51,948 bases of DNA from GCA-002840015 sp033765245 (GTDB lineage: Bacteria; Pseudomonadota; Gammaproteobacteria; Xanthomonadales; Xanthomonadaceae), in NCBI GenBank assembly GCA_033765245.1, contig JANRIF010000347.1, positions 1-51,948 of the forward strand, in the 5' to 3' direction. The notes under the pieces are model-generated. The model was given only the letters and a program-made list of their open reading frames with translations, did not search any database and was not told the origin of the DNA. Below, one piece after another: positions 43,390 through 51,573 of this stretch. The translations under genes were made by a program, and so were the position numbers. Each line of letters opens with the position of its first letter. Positions within the stretch are counted from its first letter, which is position 1.

Positions 43390-43475
43390 CCCGCATCGTT
43401 CGCGGCGCTGCCGAGGCGCTAGCCCAGCCATCCGCCAAGGCATCGCCAACGACGAGCACGAGCGAGCAAGGCGGA

Positions 43476-44561
43476 TCAGCCGGCCTTCCGCAGGCGCGTC
43501 AGGATGGCCTCGCCGGCTTGGCGGAAGGCGTCCGTGCTGAAGCGCGTCAGCACGCGCGTGCGCGCCGCCTGGCCCATGGCCGCCAGCCGCGCGGGGTCCG
43601 ACAGCGCAGCCGCCAGCGCGTCGGCCAGTGCCATCGGATTGCCCGGCGCTACCAGCCAGCCGCTGCGCGCGTGCTCGAGCGAATAGGGCATCTGTCCCAC
43701 CGCCGAGGCGATCGCCGGCAATCCGGCTTGCATCGCTTCGTGCATGGCAATGCACAGTCCCTCCGAACGCGACGGCTGCAGATACAGATGCAGACCGGCC
43801 AGAAATTCGCGCGGGAGCGCCGTGTAGCCGGGCAGATGCAGCGGCGCGATTCCCGCACGCAGCGCCGCATCGGCGATCGCGGCGCGCTCGGCGCCCTCAC
43901 CAGCGATGGCGATCTCGAATGGCACCGGCGCGCGGAAGCCGCCTTCGTGCAGCACGGCCAGCGCATCCATCAGTACGTCGTAGCCCTTGACTGGATGCAG
44001 GCGACCCAGACTGCCCAGCCGCAACGACTCTCCCGCCTGCCATGGCCGTGCCTGCGGTGCGTCGGGATCGGCGGCAAACAGTGGCCACGTGAACAGCCGT
44101 TCGGGCTCGACCCCGATGCGTTCCGCGGTGAGCGCGCTGACCTGATCCGAATCGCCCACCCACGCCACCGGGAGCCGCCGCAGTGCTCGCAGCAGGCGCA
44201 GGTTGGCGGGCTTGAGGTAAGCGGCGTGTTGCCAGCTCACCACCGGAATGCCGCGGCGCCATCCCAGCAGCAACCCCAATACGGTGGCGCGGGTCAGCGA
44301 GGTCCAAAGGTGAGTGGGTCGATAGTGCGACAGCGCCAGATCCAGCCAGCGCGCCGCTGCCAGATGATCGCGTTCGCCACCGTCGCGCACCTGCACGTCC
44401 AGGTCGTCGGCCAACATCGCCGGCAGCGCGCGGCCATCGCGACGGGTCAGCGCAAGCACTTTCACCTGCGCTCCGGCATTGCGCAGCACGCGAGCGACCG
44501 ACGGCACCGGCGATGCGGCGCCGCCGCCTTCGACCGAATTGATGATGTACGCAATTCGCAT
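43476..44561 (-). CDS. GT4 glycosyltransferase
   Basis: 361 residues, ATG 44561. MRIAYIINSVEGGGAASPVP is the N-terminal GT4 signature (GGG/GGA loop). Donor site: LGSLGRLHPVKGYDVLMDAL, IAGEGAERAAI, and LYLQPSRSEGLCIAMHEAMQ (E-x7-E motif). It is transcribed against the other glycan genes, with the CTTAA array at 44679-44705 lying 118 bases upstream of its start, and so might share their regulation. Confidence 0.92.
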   Translation of the reverse strand: MRIAYIINSVEGGGAASPVPSVARVLRNAGAQVKVLALTRRDGRALPAMLADDLDVQVRDGGERDHLAAARWLDLALSHYRPTHLWTSLTRATVLGLLLGWRRGIPVVSWQHAAYLKPANLRLLRALRRLPVAWVGDSDQVSALTAERIGVEPERLFTWPLFAADPDAPQARPWQAGESLRLGSLGRLHPVKGYDVLMDALAVLHEGGFRAPVPFEIAIAGEGAERAAIADAALRAGIAPLHLPGYTALPREFLAGLHLYLQPSRSEGLCIAMHEAMQAGLPAIASAVGQMPYSLEHARSGWLVAPGNPMALADALAAALSDPARLAAMGQAARTRVLTRFSTDAFRQAGEAILTRLRKAG

Positions 44562-44745
44562 CGGTGCAGTACACCCGAACCACGGCGCGCGGCGCAAGCG
44601 CATCGCGGTGACGGATGCGGGGTGGCGATGCACGCTGGCGCGCACGCCATCTTTGTTCAAGCGCGCAACTCACGAGCGCTTAACGGTCGATTAAAGCTGA
44701 CTTAATCGCCGGCTCGCACGATGGATGCCATGCAGCCTTTGCCTA
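44562..44745. other. Divergent promoter region, glycan genes/HDO operon
   Basis: About 180 bases between the minus-strand GT4 gene and the inverted-repeat element. It contains the CTTAA array (44679-44705). No gene is supported. Confidence 0.4.
44679..44705 (+). promoter_or_regulatory. Three TTAA direct repeats, 11-base period (PmrA-box-like array)
   Basis: CTTAA at 44679, ATTAA at 44690 and CTTAA at 44701: three half-sites with exact 11-base spacing, the period of OmpR-family (PmrA-type YTTAAK) sites. The third is followed by T, matching YTTAAK. It lies between the divergent GT4 gene and the thermostable-hemolysin operon. Confidence 0.6.
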
Positions 44746-45037
44746 GCCCGCATTTCTCACGCCGCTCCTACTGTGGACGCCGTTCGGCTGCTGTCGCAGC
44801 TACGCGGGGCTTCGCCCCGATCGCTCGCCGTGGCGCGCCGCCTGTCCGCTTCGCATTCCAGCTCCGCCGACAGTACCGGGGCATGCCTTGCTGGCCTGCC
44901 CGTCCGACGCAGTGCGTCGGACCGCTCGATCCGGCTCAACGTACCGTCGAGTACGTCTTCGCCGTCTCTCAGTCCGCGCGGCGCGCCACAACGGCGTCTC
45001 GGCGCCCTCGCTACGGGGTGGCGTGAGAAATGCAGGC
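44746..45037. mobile_element. 292-base MITE-like element with terminal inverted repeats
   Basis: Ends 44746-44765 and 45018-45037 are inverted copies matching at 18 of 20 positions around GCATTTCTCACGCC. The interior holds further palindromes (GTCCGACGC/GCGTCGGAC near 44905, GGGGC/GCCCC near 44805) and no credible protein. No target-site duplication is clear. It lacks a transposase and would depend on one elsewhere. The start codon of the next gene (45030) lies within the right terminal repeat. Confidence 0.65.
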
Positions 45038-45707
45038 CAACCCCAACAGCGCACCCGCACTGCCGCCCGGATCGCGTTTTGCCGCGGTGAGCGTGGTACG
45101 CCCAGAACACGCTGCGCGGCGCGAAGTGGAGCGGTTCATCCGCGACGTGTTCCGACAGCACTTCGGCGCCGAGGTGGCGCAGTTCATGCCGGTGCTGGTG
45201 GCGTTCCGGGATGGCTCCAGCAAGCTGCGCGCGGTGGTCGGCGTGCGTTCGGCCGAGTCCGGGCCGCTGTTCGTCGAGCAGTACCTGGACACCTGCGCCG
45301 AATGCGCGGTCGCGGCTGCATTGGGCACCGCGGTCGATCGCGCGCACGTGGCCGAGGTCGGCAGCCTTGCCGCCAGCGATCCGGGCGACGCCCGCGAAAT
45401 CATCGTCTACCTGACCCGCTGGTTGCATGCAGCCGGGGTGCGCTGGGTACTGTTCGCCGCCACCCGGCAACTGCGCAATGCGTTTGCGCGGCTGCGGCTG
45501 GCGCCGGTGCTGCTGACTGCGGCCGATCCGCTGCGCCTGGGGACGCGCGCTGCCGCCTGGGGCAGCTATTACCGCAGCGAGCCCCAAGTGGTGTGCGGAG
45601 ACATCGAAGCGGGGCACGCCTTTCTCGCGCGCAGCACCGGCCAGTCCGGCACTGCGTACGCGCATCAGGCCTCGTTGGCGCAGATGGCATGGGCCGGTTG
45701 CCGATGA
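45030..45707 (+). CDS. Thermostable hemolysin-family protein (GNAT-like fold)
   Basis: 225 residues from ATG 45030. Family core: REVERFIRDVFRQHFGAEVA, FMPVLVAFRDGSSKLRAVVG, GPLFVEQYLDTCAECAV, then VAEVGSLAA and IIVYLTRWLHAAGVRWVLFA. Named after the Vibrio delta-VPH 'thermostable hemolysin', but the strand/helix order (the EVGSLAA strand, then a helix and the RQLRNAFARLRL segment) looks like a GNAT or acyl-homoserine-lactone-synthase fold. So an N- or O-acyltransferase role fits better than a toxin; this is inference. No signal peptide. It opens a tightly overlapping operon with an acyl ligase, a diiron oxidase and a dehydrogenase. The start lies in the terminal repeat of a MITE-like element; a GTG near 45079 is an alternative. 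Confidence 0.82.
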   Translation: MQANPNSAPALPPGSRFAAVSVVRPEHAARREVERFIRDVFRQHFGAEVAQFMPVLVAFRDGSSKLRAVVGVRSAESGPLFVEQYLDTCAECAVAAALGTAVDRAHVAEVGSLAASDPGDAREIIVYLTRWLHAAGVRWVLFAATRQLRNAFARLRLAPVLLTAADPLRLGTRAAAWGSYYRSEPQVVCGDIEAGHAFLARSTGQSGTAYAHQASLAQMAWAGCR

Positions 45708-47197
45708 TGACCCGCACACGCCCGAGTCGCGTGTTGTCGGCGCTGCGTGCACGGCCGGGCGAGGCACCGCTGCTGAGCGATGGCGCGGGTGGGATCGACG
45801 CGCGGCAGTTGCTGGCGCAGGTGGATGCGTTGGCGACGACGCTGCGCGCACGCGGCGTGCGGGTGATGGCGACGCAGCTCGACAACGCTCCGTACGTGCT
45901 GGCGCTCGATCTCGCGCTGCATTGCGCCGATGCGGTGCATGTGCCGCTGCCCACCTATTTCAGCCCGGCGCAGCGCGCGCACGTGCTGGCGGTCAGCGGC
46001 GCCGATCATTTCCTCGGCGCATCGGCACCGGGTCCGAGCTGGTGCGATGCGCCGCTGTCGGCAGCGTCATGCTGGCGCCGCGATGTGACCGCGGTTGCGC
46101 TGCCACGCGGTTGCGACCTGATCAGTTTCACCTCCGGCACCACCGGACAACCCAAGGGCGTATGCCTGACCCGCGCCGACATGGAAACGGTGGCGGCATC
46201 GCTGGTGGAGGCCAGCGCCGCACTGCGTCCGCGCCGGCATCTGTGCGTGTTGCCGCTGGCGACGCTGCTGGAACAGATCGGCGGGCTCTACGCGCCGATC
46301 CTGGCCGGCGCCCACATCAGCGTGCCGACGCTGGCCGAACTCGGCTACAGCGGCGCCGCCGGCCTCGACGTGGCCTGCCTGTTGCGCTGTCTGCACCGGC
46401 ACCGCCCCGACAGCGTGATCCTGGTGCCGCAACTGCTGTCGGCGCTGGTGGCTGCGGGCGAGCAGGGGGCGTCGCTGCCGGACGCACTACGTCTGGTCGC
46501 GGTCGGCGGCGGCCGCGTCGGCAGCGATCTGCTGCGGCGCGCGCAGCAGCTTGGATTGCCGGTCTTCGAGGGCTATGGCCTGACCGAATGCGCGTCGGTG
46601 GTGTGTCTCAATCGTCCGGGCGCGACGCGCCCGGGCAGCGTCGGACAGGCGTTGTCGCACGCACACGTGTTCGTCGCCGCCGACGGCGAACTGATGGTGG
46701 ATGGCGTGCGCATGATCGGCTACCTCGGCGAACCGCCGCTGCCGCCGGGGCCGTGGCGCACCGGCGATCTGGGTCATGTCGACGATGCCGGGTTCGTGCA
46801 CGTTCGCGGCCGGCGTCGCAACGTCTTCATCACGGCCTACGGGCGCAACGTTTCGCCGGAGTGGGTCGAGACCGAACTGACGCAGCAGCCGGCAATCGCC
46901 CAGGCGATGGTGTCGGGCGAGGCACGCGCCTTCAATGCGGCAGTGCTGGTGGCGCGCGATGCCGAGGTCGGCGACGACGAACTGCAGGCGGCCGTCAGCG
47001 CCGCGAACTGCCGGCTGCCCGATTACGCCCAGGTCGGCGCCTGGCTGCGCGCACCCACGCCGTTCAGCGCCGCCCAGGGCACCCTCACCGGCAACGGCCG
47101 GCTGCAGCGCGAGGCGATCGCCGCGCGCTACGCCGACGCCATCGCCGCCTTGTACGACACCGCTTTCCCATCGAACCAGCGCACGGAGACAGCATGA
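45704..47197 (+). CDS. AMP-dependent acyl ligase
   Basis: 497 residues, ATG 45704 overlapping the previous stop codon by four bases. Adenylation motifs: A3 ISFTSGTTGQPKGVCLT (about 140-156), A5 EGYGLTECASV (about 288), A7 PWRTGDLGHVDDAGFVHVRG (about 350) and RRNVFITAYGRNVSPEWVE after it. The motif that normally carries the catalytic lysine (A10, NGK) reads TGNGRLQRE, with Arg466 in its place. It should activate a carboxylic (probably fatty) acid as acyl-AMP and load CoA or a carrier. No carrier protein is encoded nearby. Next gene overlaps by four bases. Confidence 0.9.
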   Translation: MMTRTRPSRVLSALRARPGEAPLLSDGAGGIDARQLLAQVDALATTLRARGVRVMATQLDNAPYVLALDLALHCADAVHVPLPTYFSPAQRAHVLAVSGADHFLGASAPGPSWCDAPLSAASCWRRDVTAVALPRGCDLISFTSGTTGQPKGVCLTRADMETVAASLVEASAALRPRRHLCVLPLATLLEQIGGLYAPILAGAHISVPTLAELGYSGAAGLDVACLLRCLHRHRPDSVILVPQLLSALVAAGEQGASLPDALRLVAVGGGRVGSDLLRRAQQLGLPVFEGYGLTECASVVCLNRPGATRPGSVGQALSHAHVFVAADGELMVDGVRMIGYLGEPPLPPGPWRTGDLGHVDDAGFVHVRGRRRNVFITAYGRNVSPEWVETELTQQPAIAQAMVSGEARAFNAAVLVARDAEVGDDELQAAVSAANCRLPDYAQVGAWLRAPTPFSAAQGTLTGNGRLQREAIAARYADAIAALYDTAFPSNQRTETA

Positions 47198-47874
47198 GCT
47201 TCCACCCGAGATTGATCGAAGCCACACAGACCGAACGCACGCGCTTTCGCGCGATCCCGATTCTCGACGACGCCTTGCATGGTCGCATCAGCCGTTCCGA
47301 ATACCTTGCGTTCCTGACCCAGGCCTACCACCACGTGCGCCATACCGTGCCGCTGTTGATGGCGTGTGGCGCGCGCGTGCCGGCGCATCTGGAGTGGCTG
47401 CGCGAGGCGGTGGGCGAATACATCGAAGAAGAAATGGGACACCAGGAGTGGATCCTCGACGACATCGCCGAGGCCGGCGGCAATCGCATCGGTGCGGCGC
47501 TGTCGCGTCCCGGCGCCGCTACCGAACTGATGGTGGCATACGCCTACGACACCATCGCGCGCGGCAATCCGGTGGGGTTCTTCGGGATGGTGCTGGTGCT
47601 GGAAGGCACCTCGGTGGCGTTGGCGACGCGCGCCGCCGATGCGATCGAACAGACGCTGGCGCTACCGCGCAGCGCATTCACCTACCTGCGCTCGCACGGC
47701 GATCTCGACGTCGCGCACATGGGATTCTTCGAGCGCCTGATGGACCGGCTCGAAGACCCCGCCGACCAGGCTGCGGTGATCCACGCGGCGCGCGTGTTCT
47801 ACCGGCTGTACGGCGACGTGTTCGTCGGCCTGCGCGCCGCGGCGGCGCACCCATCCCAGGCGGAGGCAGCGTGA
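47194..47874 (+). CDS. Haem-oxygenase-like diiron oxidase (HDO/TenA-like)
   Basis: 226 residues, all-helical. Metal ligands of the HDO superfamily are all visible: Glu80-x-x-His83 in EEEMGHQEW, Glu137 in LVLEGTSVALA, and His168-x3-Asp172-x2-His175 in SHGDLDVAHMGFF, the pattern of UndA, CADD and BesC. These iron enzymes use O2 to oxidise or cleave fatty acids, amino acids or phenols. His46/His47 stand where the first-helix Glu ligand is expected. ATG overlaps the ligase stop by four bases, so it probably acts on the product or substrate of that ligase. It is not a thiaminase: the TenA catalytic Cys is absent. Confidence 0.88.
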   Translation: MSFHPRLIEATQTERTRFRAIPILDDALHGRISRSEYLAFLTQAYHHVRHTVPLLMACGARVPAHLEWLREAVGEYIEEEMGHQEWILDDIAEAGGNRIGAALSRPGAATELMVAYAYDTIARGNPVGFFGMVLVLEGTSVALATRAADAIEQTLALPRSAFTYLRSHGDLDVAHMGFFERLMDRLEDPADQAAVIHAARVFYRLYGDVFVGLRAAAAHPSQAEAA

Positions 47875-48701
47875 TGCGACTGACGGGAACCGGCGTCATC
47901 GTCACCGGCGCCACCGGCGGCATCGGCGACCGTCTGGTGGCCACGCTGTTGGCGCGCGGCGCCAGCGTGATTGCGGTCGGGCGCCGCGAGGCGCGCCTAC
48001 AGGCGCTGCGGCAGCGTCATGAGGGCGCGCCGATGGCGGCGGTGGCGGCCGATCTCACGGTGGCGGCGGATCGCGATCGCCTGTGTGCAATCGTGCGCGG
48101 CTTCTCGCCGTCGGTGTCGGTGCTGCTGCATGCCGCCGCAGTAGCCGAATTCGGCGTATTCGAGCAACTGGCGCCGGCCGCGCTCGAACGCATGCTGCAG
48201 ACCAATCTGCTGGCGCCGATGCTGCTGACCCGGCAATTGCTGCCGATGTTGAGCGAGCGCCCGCAGGCGCAGGTGGCGGTGCTGGGTTCGACCTTCGGCA
48301 ACATCGGCTTTCCCGGATTTGCCGGCTACTGCGCCGGCAAGTTCGGGCTGCGCGGTTGGATCGAGGCGCTGGCGCGCGAGCACGCCGGCGGCCCGGTGCA
48401 TTTTTCCTGGCTGGCGCCGCGCGCCACTCGTACCGGTTTCAACGGTGCGCTGGTGGACGCGATGAACGCGGAACTGGGGATCGCCAGCGATGCGCCGGAA
48501 GACGTGGCGGAGTGGATCTGCCGTGAGCTCGAAAACGATCGTCGACGCGCGCAATACGGCTGGCCGGAAAAACTGTTCGCGCGTCTCAATGGCGCGGTGC
48601 CCTGGTTGGTGGACCGCGTGCTGGCGCGCCAGCTCCCCGTCATCTTGCGGCACGCCCGCAGCGCGCCCGCTGCCGCCGCCTCACTCAACCTCGGAGAATG
48701 A
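47874..48701 (+). CDS. Short-chain dehydrogenase/reductase
   Basis: 275 residues. Its ATG shares one base with the preceding stop (TGATG). Cofactor motif TGATGGIGDRL near residue 12, LHAAAVAEFG (NNAG equivalent), catalytic Ser in VAVLGSTFGNIGFPGF, and YCAGK with the catalytic Tyr and Lys. Position after Gly-rich loop includes GRREAR, favouring NADP(H). The C-terminal 75 residues (WPEKLFARLNGAVPWLVDRV) are amphipathic and may bind membrane. Likely a reductase or dehydrogenase of an oxidised acyl intermediate from the adjacent HDO. Confidence 0.92.
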   Translation: MRLTGTGVIVTGATGGIGDRLVATLLARGASVIAVGRREARLQALRQRHEGAPMAAVAADLTVAADRDRLCAIVRGFSPSVSVLLHAAAVAEFGVFEQLAPAALERMLQTNLLAPMLLTRQLLPMLSERPQAQVAVLGSTFGNIGFPGFAGYCAGKFGLRGWIEALAREHAGGPVHFSWLAPRATRTGFNGALVDAMNAELGIASDAPEDVAEWICRELENDRRRAQYGWPEKLFARLNGAVPWLVDRVLARQLPVILRHARSAPAAAASLNLGE

Positions 48702-48704
48702 ACG

Positions 48705-49382
48705 ATGAGCCCGGTACGCAAAACCTCAAGGCTCGGTTTCGCCGCGTTGGCGTTGTGCATGGTCGGGGGCGCCGCGCTGGCGCAGTCGGCTGGTGCCGGC
48801 GACGACGCCATCGTCGCCGCGCTGCAAACGCAATGGGCACAGATCAAGTACGCCATACCCAAGGCGCAGCAGGCGGCCGCGTTCGAGCAGTTGGCGGTGC
48901 AGGCACGCGCGGCCGCCCGCGAGAAGTCGGATGCCGCGCCGGTACAGATATGGGCCGGCATCGTGCTCGCCAGCGACGCCGGCGCCAAAGGCGGGCTCGG
49001 GGCATTGAGTCTGGTCAAGGAGGCGCGACGCGATCTCGAGCGTGCGCTGGAACTCGATCCGGGCGCCTTGGACGGTTCGGCCTACACCAGCCTGGGCAGC
49101 CTGTACTACCAGGTGCCGGGCTGGCCGCTGGGTTTCGGCGACGACAAGAAGGCAAGGGCGATGCTGGAGCAAGGATTGGCGATCAATCCCGATGGCATCG
49201 ATTCCAATTTCTTCTACGGCGATTTCCTGCGCGAGCAGGGCGACTATGCGGGCGCCGAAAAGGCGCTGAAAAAGGCCCTCGAAGCGCCGCCGCGCCCCGG
49301 CCGAGAGAGCGCCGACGCAGGGCGCCGCGACGAGATCCGACAGGCGCTCGCGCAAGTTCGTGGCAAACTGACTCAGCGCTGA
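48705..49382 (+). CDS. Secreted TPR-repeat protein
   Basis: 225 residues, ATG 48705 three bases after the dehydrogenase stop. Signal peptide (RLGFAALALCMVGGAALAQS), then helical repeats with TPR-like ALELDPGALDGSAYTSLGSL and LAINPDGIDSNFFYGDFLRE, and AGAEKALKKALEAPP. The repeat pattern resembles periplasmic TPR (TRAP T-component-like) proteins. As last gene of the HDO operon it may bind the product or a partner in the periplasm; the role is unknown. Confidence 0.85.
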   Translation: MSPVRKTSRLGFAALALCMVGGAALAQSAGAGDDAIVAALQTQWAQIKYAIPKAQQAAAFEQLAVQARAAAREKSDAAPVQIWAGIVLASDAGAKGGLGALSLVKEARRDLERALELDPGALDGSAYTSLGSLYYQVPGWPLGFGDDKKARAMLEQGLAINPDGIDSNFFYGDFLREQGDYAGAEKALKKALEAPPRPGRESADAGRRDEIRQALAQVRGKLTQR

Positions 49383-49409
49383 GTCGCGAATCGACAACGG
49401 AGTGCGAGG

Positions 49410-50087
49410 ATGCGAGTGTTGCTGGTCGAGGACGACGTCCTGCTGGGCGAGGGCATCCGCACCGCGCTGCGCCGCGCCGGGTTAACGGTGGACTGGCTGA
49501 CCGACGGCATCGCGGCGCGTGACGCGCTGCGTGACGACGGTTTCGATCTGGTGGTGCTCGATCTGGGATTGCCGCGCCTGGACGGCACCGCGGTGATCCG
49601 CGGGACGCGCGCCCGCGAGTCGCGGGTGCCGATCCTGGTGCTGACCGCGCGCGATCAACTGACCGACCGGGTACAGGTGCTGGACCTTGGCGCCGACGAC
49701 TTTCTCGGCAAGCCGTTCGAGACCAGCGAGTTGCTGGCGCGCATCCGCGCCCTGCATCGGCGCAGTGTCGGTCGCGTCGACAGCGTCATCAAGGTGGGTG
49801 AGCTGCAACTGGATTCGGCGCGGCTGGCGGTGCAATGGCGCGGCCGGCAGGTAGACCTGCCGAGGCGCGAGTTCCATCTGTTGTGGGTGCTGCTGGAACA
49901 TTCCGGCCGCATCGTCTCGCGCGAGACCCTGCAGCAGCGCCTGTACGGCTGGGACGAGGACGTCGAAAGCAACGCGCTGGATGTTCACATCCATCACCTG
50001 CGCCGCAAGCTGGCGCCGGAGCTGATCCGCACCGTGCGCGGCGTCGGCTACATGATCCAGAACCCGCACATGGGCGACGTGGCGTGA
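49410..50087 (+). CDS. OmpR-family response regulator, QseB/PmrA-like
   Basis: 225 residues. Receiver domain 1-115 with acidic pair Glu7/Asp8-Asp9 (VEDDVLL), phosphoacceptor Asp51 (VVLDLGLP), Thr in LVLTARDQLTDR and Lys in FLGKPFE. Winged-helix domain from about 130 with DLPRREFHLLWVLLEHSG and the recognition region VESNALDVHIHHLRRKL, typical of QseB and PmrA, which bind direct repeats with an 11-base period. Such repeats exist at 38445 and 44679 in this window. Its stop overlaps the kinase start by four bases. Confidence 0.95.
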   Translation: MRVLLVEDDVLLGEGIRTALRRAGLTVDWLTDGIAARDALRDDGFDLVVLDLGLPRLDGTAVIRGTRARESRVPILVLTARDQLTDRVQVLDLGADDFLGKPFETSELLARIRALHRRSVGRVDSVIKVGELQLDSARLAVQWRGRQVDLPRREFHLLWVLLEHSGRIVSRETLQQRLYGWDEDVESNALDVHIHHLRRKLAPELIRTVRGVGYMIQNPHMGDVA

Positions 50088-51490
50088 CCTCGCTGCGTCG
50101 CGTGCTGGTGGTATCGCTGTGCAGCGTGATCGTGCTGGTATCGGCCGTCTCTGCCGGCTTCAGCTATCGCGATGGCGTGATCGAGGCCAATGAGCTGTTC
50201 GACGCCAAGCTGGCGCATTCGGCGCGGGTGTTGATGGGGTTGGTGGACGACGCGCTGGCCGGCGATGACATCGCCAGCCGCGCCGGTCCGCTGCTGATCA
50301 ACGTCTGGAAATCGAGCCGGGAAGGGCGCGGTGACGAATTGGTATCGCCGCAGGGACACGCCTACGAAACCAAACTCGCGTTTCAGGTATGGGACGATCA
50401 GCATCGCCTGCGGCTGCGCTCGGACAGCAGCCCCGATCAGGCGCTGGCTGCGTTCCACCCCGGGTTTTCGGAGCCGCAGATCGGCGGCGAACGCTGGCGC
50501 GTGTTTACCCTGCGCTCGCCCGCCGGCCTGTGGTATCAGTCCGGCGAGGTCCATGCCATCCGCGACGAGATGGCCGAGGACATCGCCCGCGGCACTCTGG
50601 TGCCGCTGTTGATCGAAGTGCCGTTGGTGGTGCTGATGGTGTGGCTGATCGTCAGTTGGGGCCTGCGCGCGCTGGCGCGGGTCACCCACGACATCCAGCA
50701 GCGTACCGTCGATCGACTCGCGCCCATCGACGCGGCGCGCGCGCCGCGGGAAATCGCCAGCACCGTGCACGCGGTCAATCATCTGATGGCGCGCCTGGAT
50801 GCCGCGCTCTCGCGCGAGCGTCGTTTCACCGCCGATGCCGCGCACGAGTTGCGCACCCCGCTAGCCGCACTGCAGGTGCATGCCGAAAACCTGCAGCATG
50901 CCAGCTCGCCCGAACAGCGGCGCGAATCCAGCGCGTTCGTGCAGCAGGGCATCGCCCGCCTCAGCAGGCTGGTGGAACAATTGCTGGAACTGAGCCGCCT
51001 CGATCCGGGCGCCGCTCCGCGCGAATTCGCCAGCGTCAGCCTCGCCGCGGTGGTCAAACAGGTGCTGGAAGAACAGGCGGTGGCCTCGGTGGCGCGCGAC
51101 GTCGAACTGGCCTATGAGGCGCCGCAAGGCGCGGTGCCGGTGTGCGGCGACGAACTGCTGCTGGGACTGCTGGTGCGCAACCTGGTCGACAACGCAGTGC
51201 GCTACACCCCTGCCGGCGGACATGTGCTCATCCGCCTCGGCAGCGATCGCGGCGCCACGGAACTGGTCGTCGAAGATTCCGGTCCCGGCATCGACACCGA
51301 GGCTCGCGAGCGCGTGTTCGCACGCTTCCATCGCGAGCTCGGCACCGGCCAGCCCGGCAGCGGCCTGGGCCTGTCGATCGTGCGTCAGGTGGCCGAAATT
51401 CACCGTGCAATCGTCACTCTCGACCGCAGCCCCGACCTCGGCGGTCTGCGCGTGCGCGTGCATTTTCGGTCGCCGGGATCAGGCTGCTAG
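50084..51490 (+). CDS. Sensor histidine kinase, QseC/PmrB-like
   Basis: 468 residues, GTG 50084 overlapping the regulator stop codon (GTGA). Two membrane helices (about 5-27 and 170-195) bracket a 140-residue periplasmic sensor domain of the QseC type (NELFDAKLAHSARVLMGLVD). HAMP-like linker, then the H-box with His254 in AAHELRTPLAALQ. ATP-binding elements: N-box NLVDNAVRYTP, DSGPGID, FARFHRE and GSGLGLSIV. Together with the upstream regulator it forms a complete two-component system. It ends the plus-strand series before a convergent gene. Confidence 0.95.
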   Translation: MTSLRRVLVVSLCSVIVLVSAVSAGFSYRDGVIEANELFDAKLAHSARVLMGLVDDALAGDDIASRAGPLLINVWKSSREGRGDELVSPQGHAYETKLAFQVWDDQHRLRLRSDSSPDQALAAFHPGFSEPQIGGERWRVFTLRSPAGLWYQSGEVHAIRDEMAEDIARGTLVPLLIEVPLVVLMVWLIVSWGLRALARVTHDIQQRTVDRLAPIDAARAPREIASTVHAVNHLMARLDAALSRERRFTADAAHELRTPLAALQVHAENLQHASSPEQRRESSAFVQQGIARLSRLVEQLLELSRLDPGAAPREFASVSLAAVVKQVLEEQAVASVARDVELAYEAPQGAVPVCGDELLLGLLVRNLVDNAVRYTPAGGHVLIRLGSDRGATELVVEDSGPGIDTEARERVFARFHRELGTGQPGSGLGLSIVRQVAEIHRAIVTLDRSPDLGGLRVRVHFRSPGSGC

Positions 51491-51573
51491 CGCCGTCCGT
51501 GAGGTGGAGGACGCCGGAACGGGTGCCGTATGCGTCGGTGCCACCGAGCCTCCAGACTCACCGCCGAAACGCC

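Noticed and set aside
45030..45707. Reading the thermostable-hemolysin-family gene as a secreted toxin
   Set aside because: No signal peptide or membrane-active segment is visible and its operon partners are metabolic enzymes.
44757..45851. Long minus-strand open frames through the MITE-like element and the hemolysin-family gene
   Set aside because: They are antisense to a recognisable gene and to an inverted-repeat element, Arg/Ala/His-rich, and without motifs.
47194..47874. Reading the HDO gene as thiaminase II (TenA) or PqqC
   Set aside because: The TenA cysteine is absent, whereas the Glu/His/Asp pattern of iron-binding HDO enzymes is complete; no thiamine or PQQ gene is nearby.
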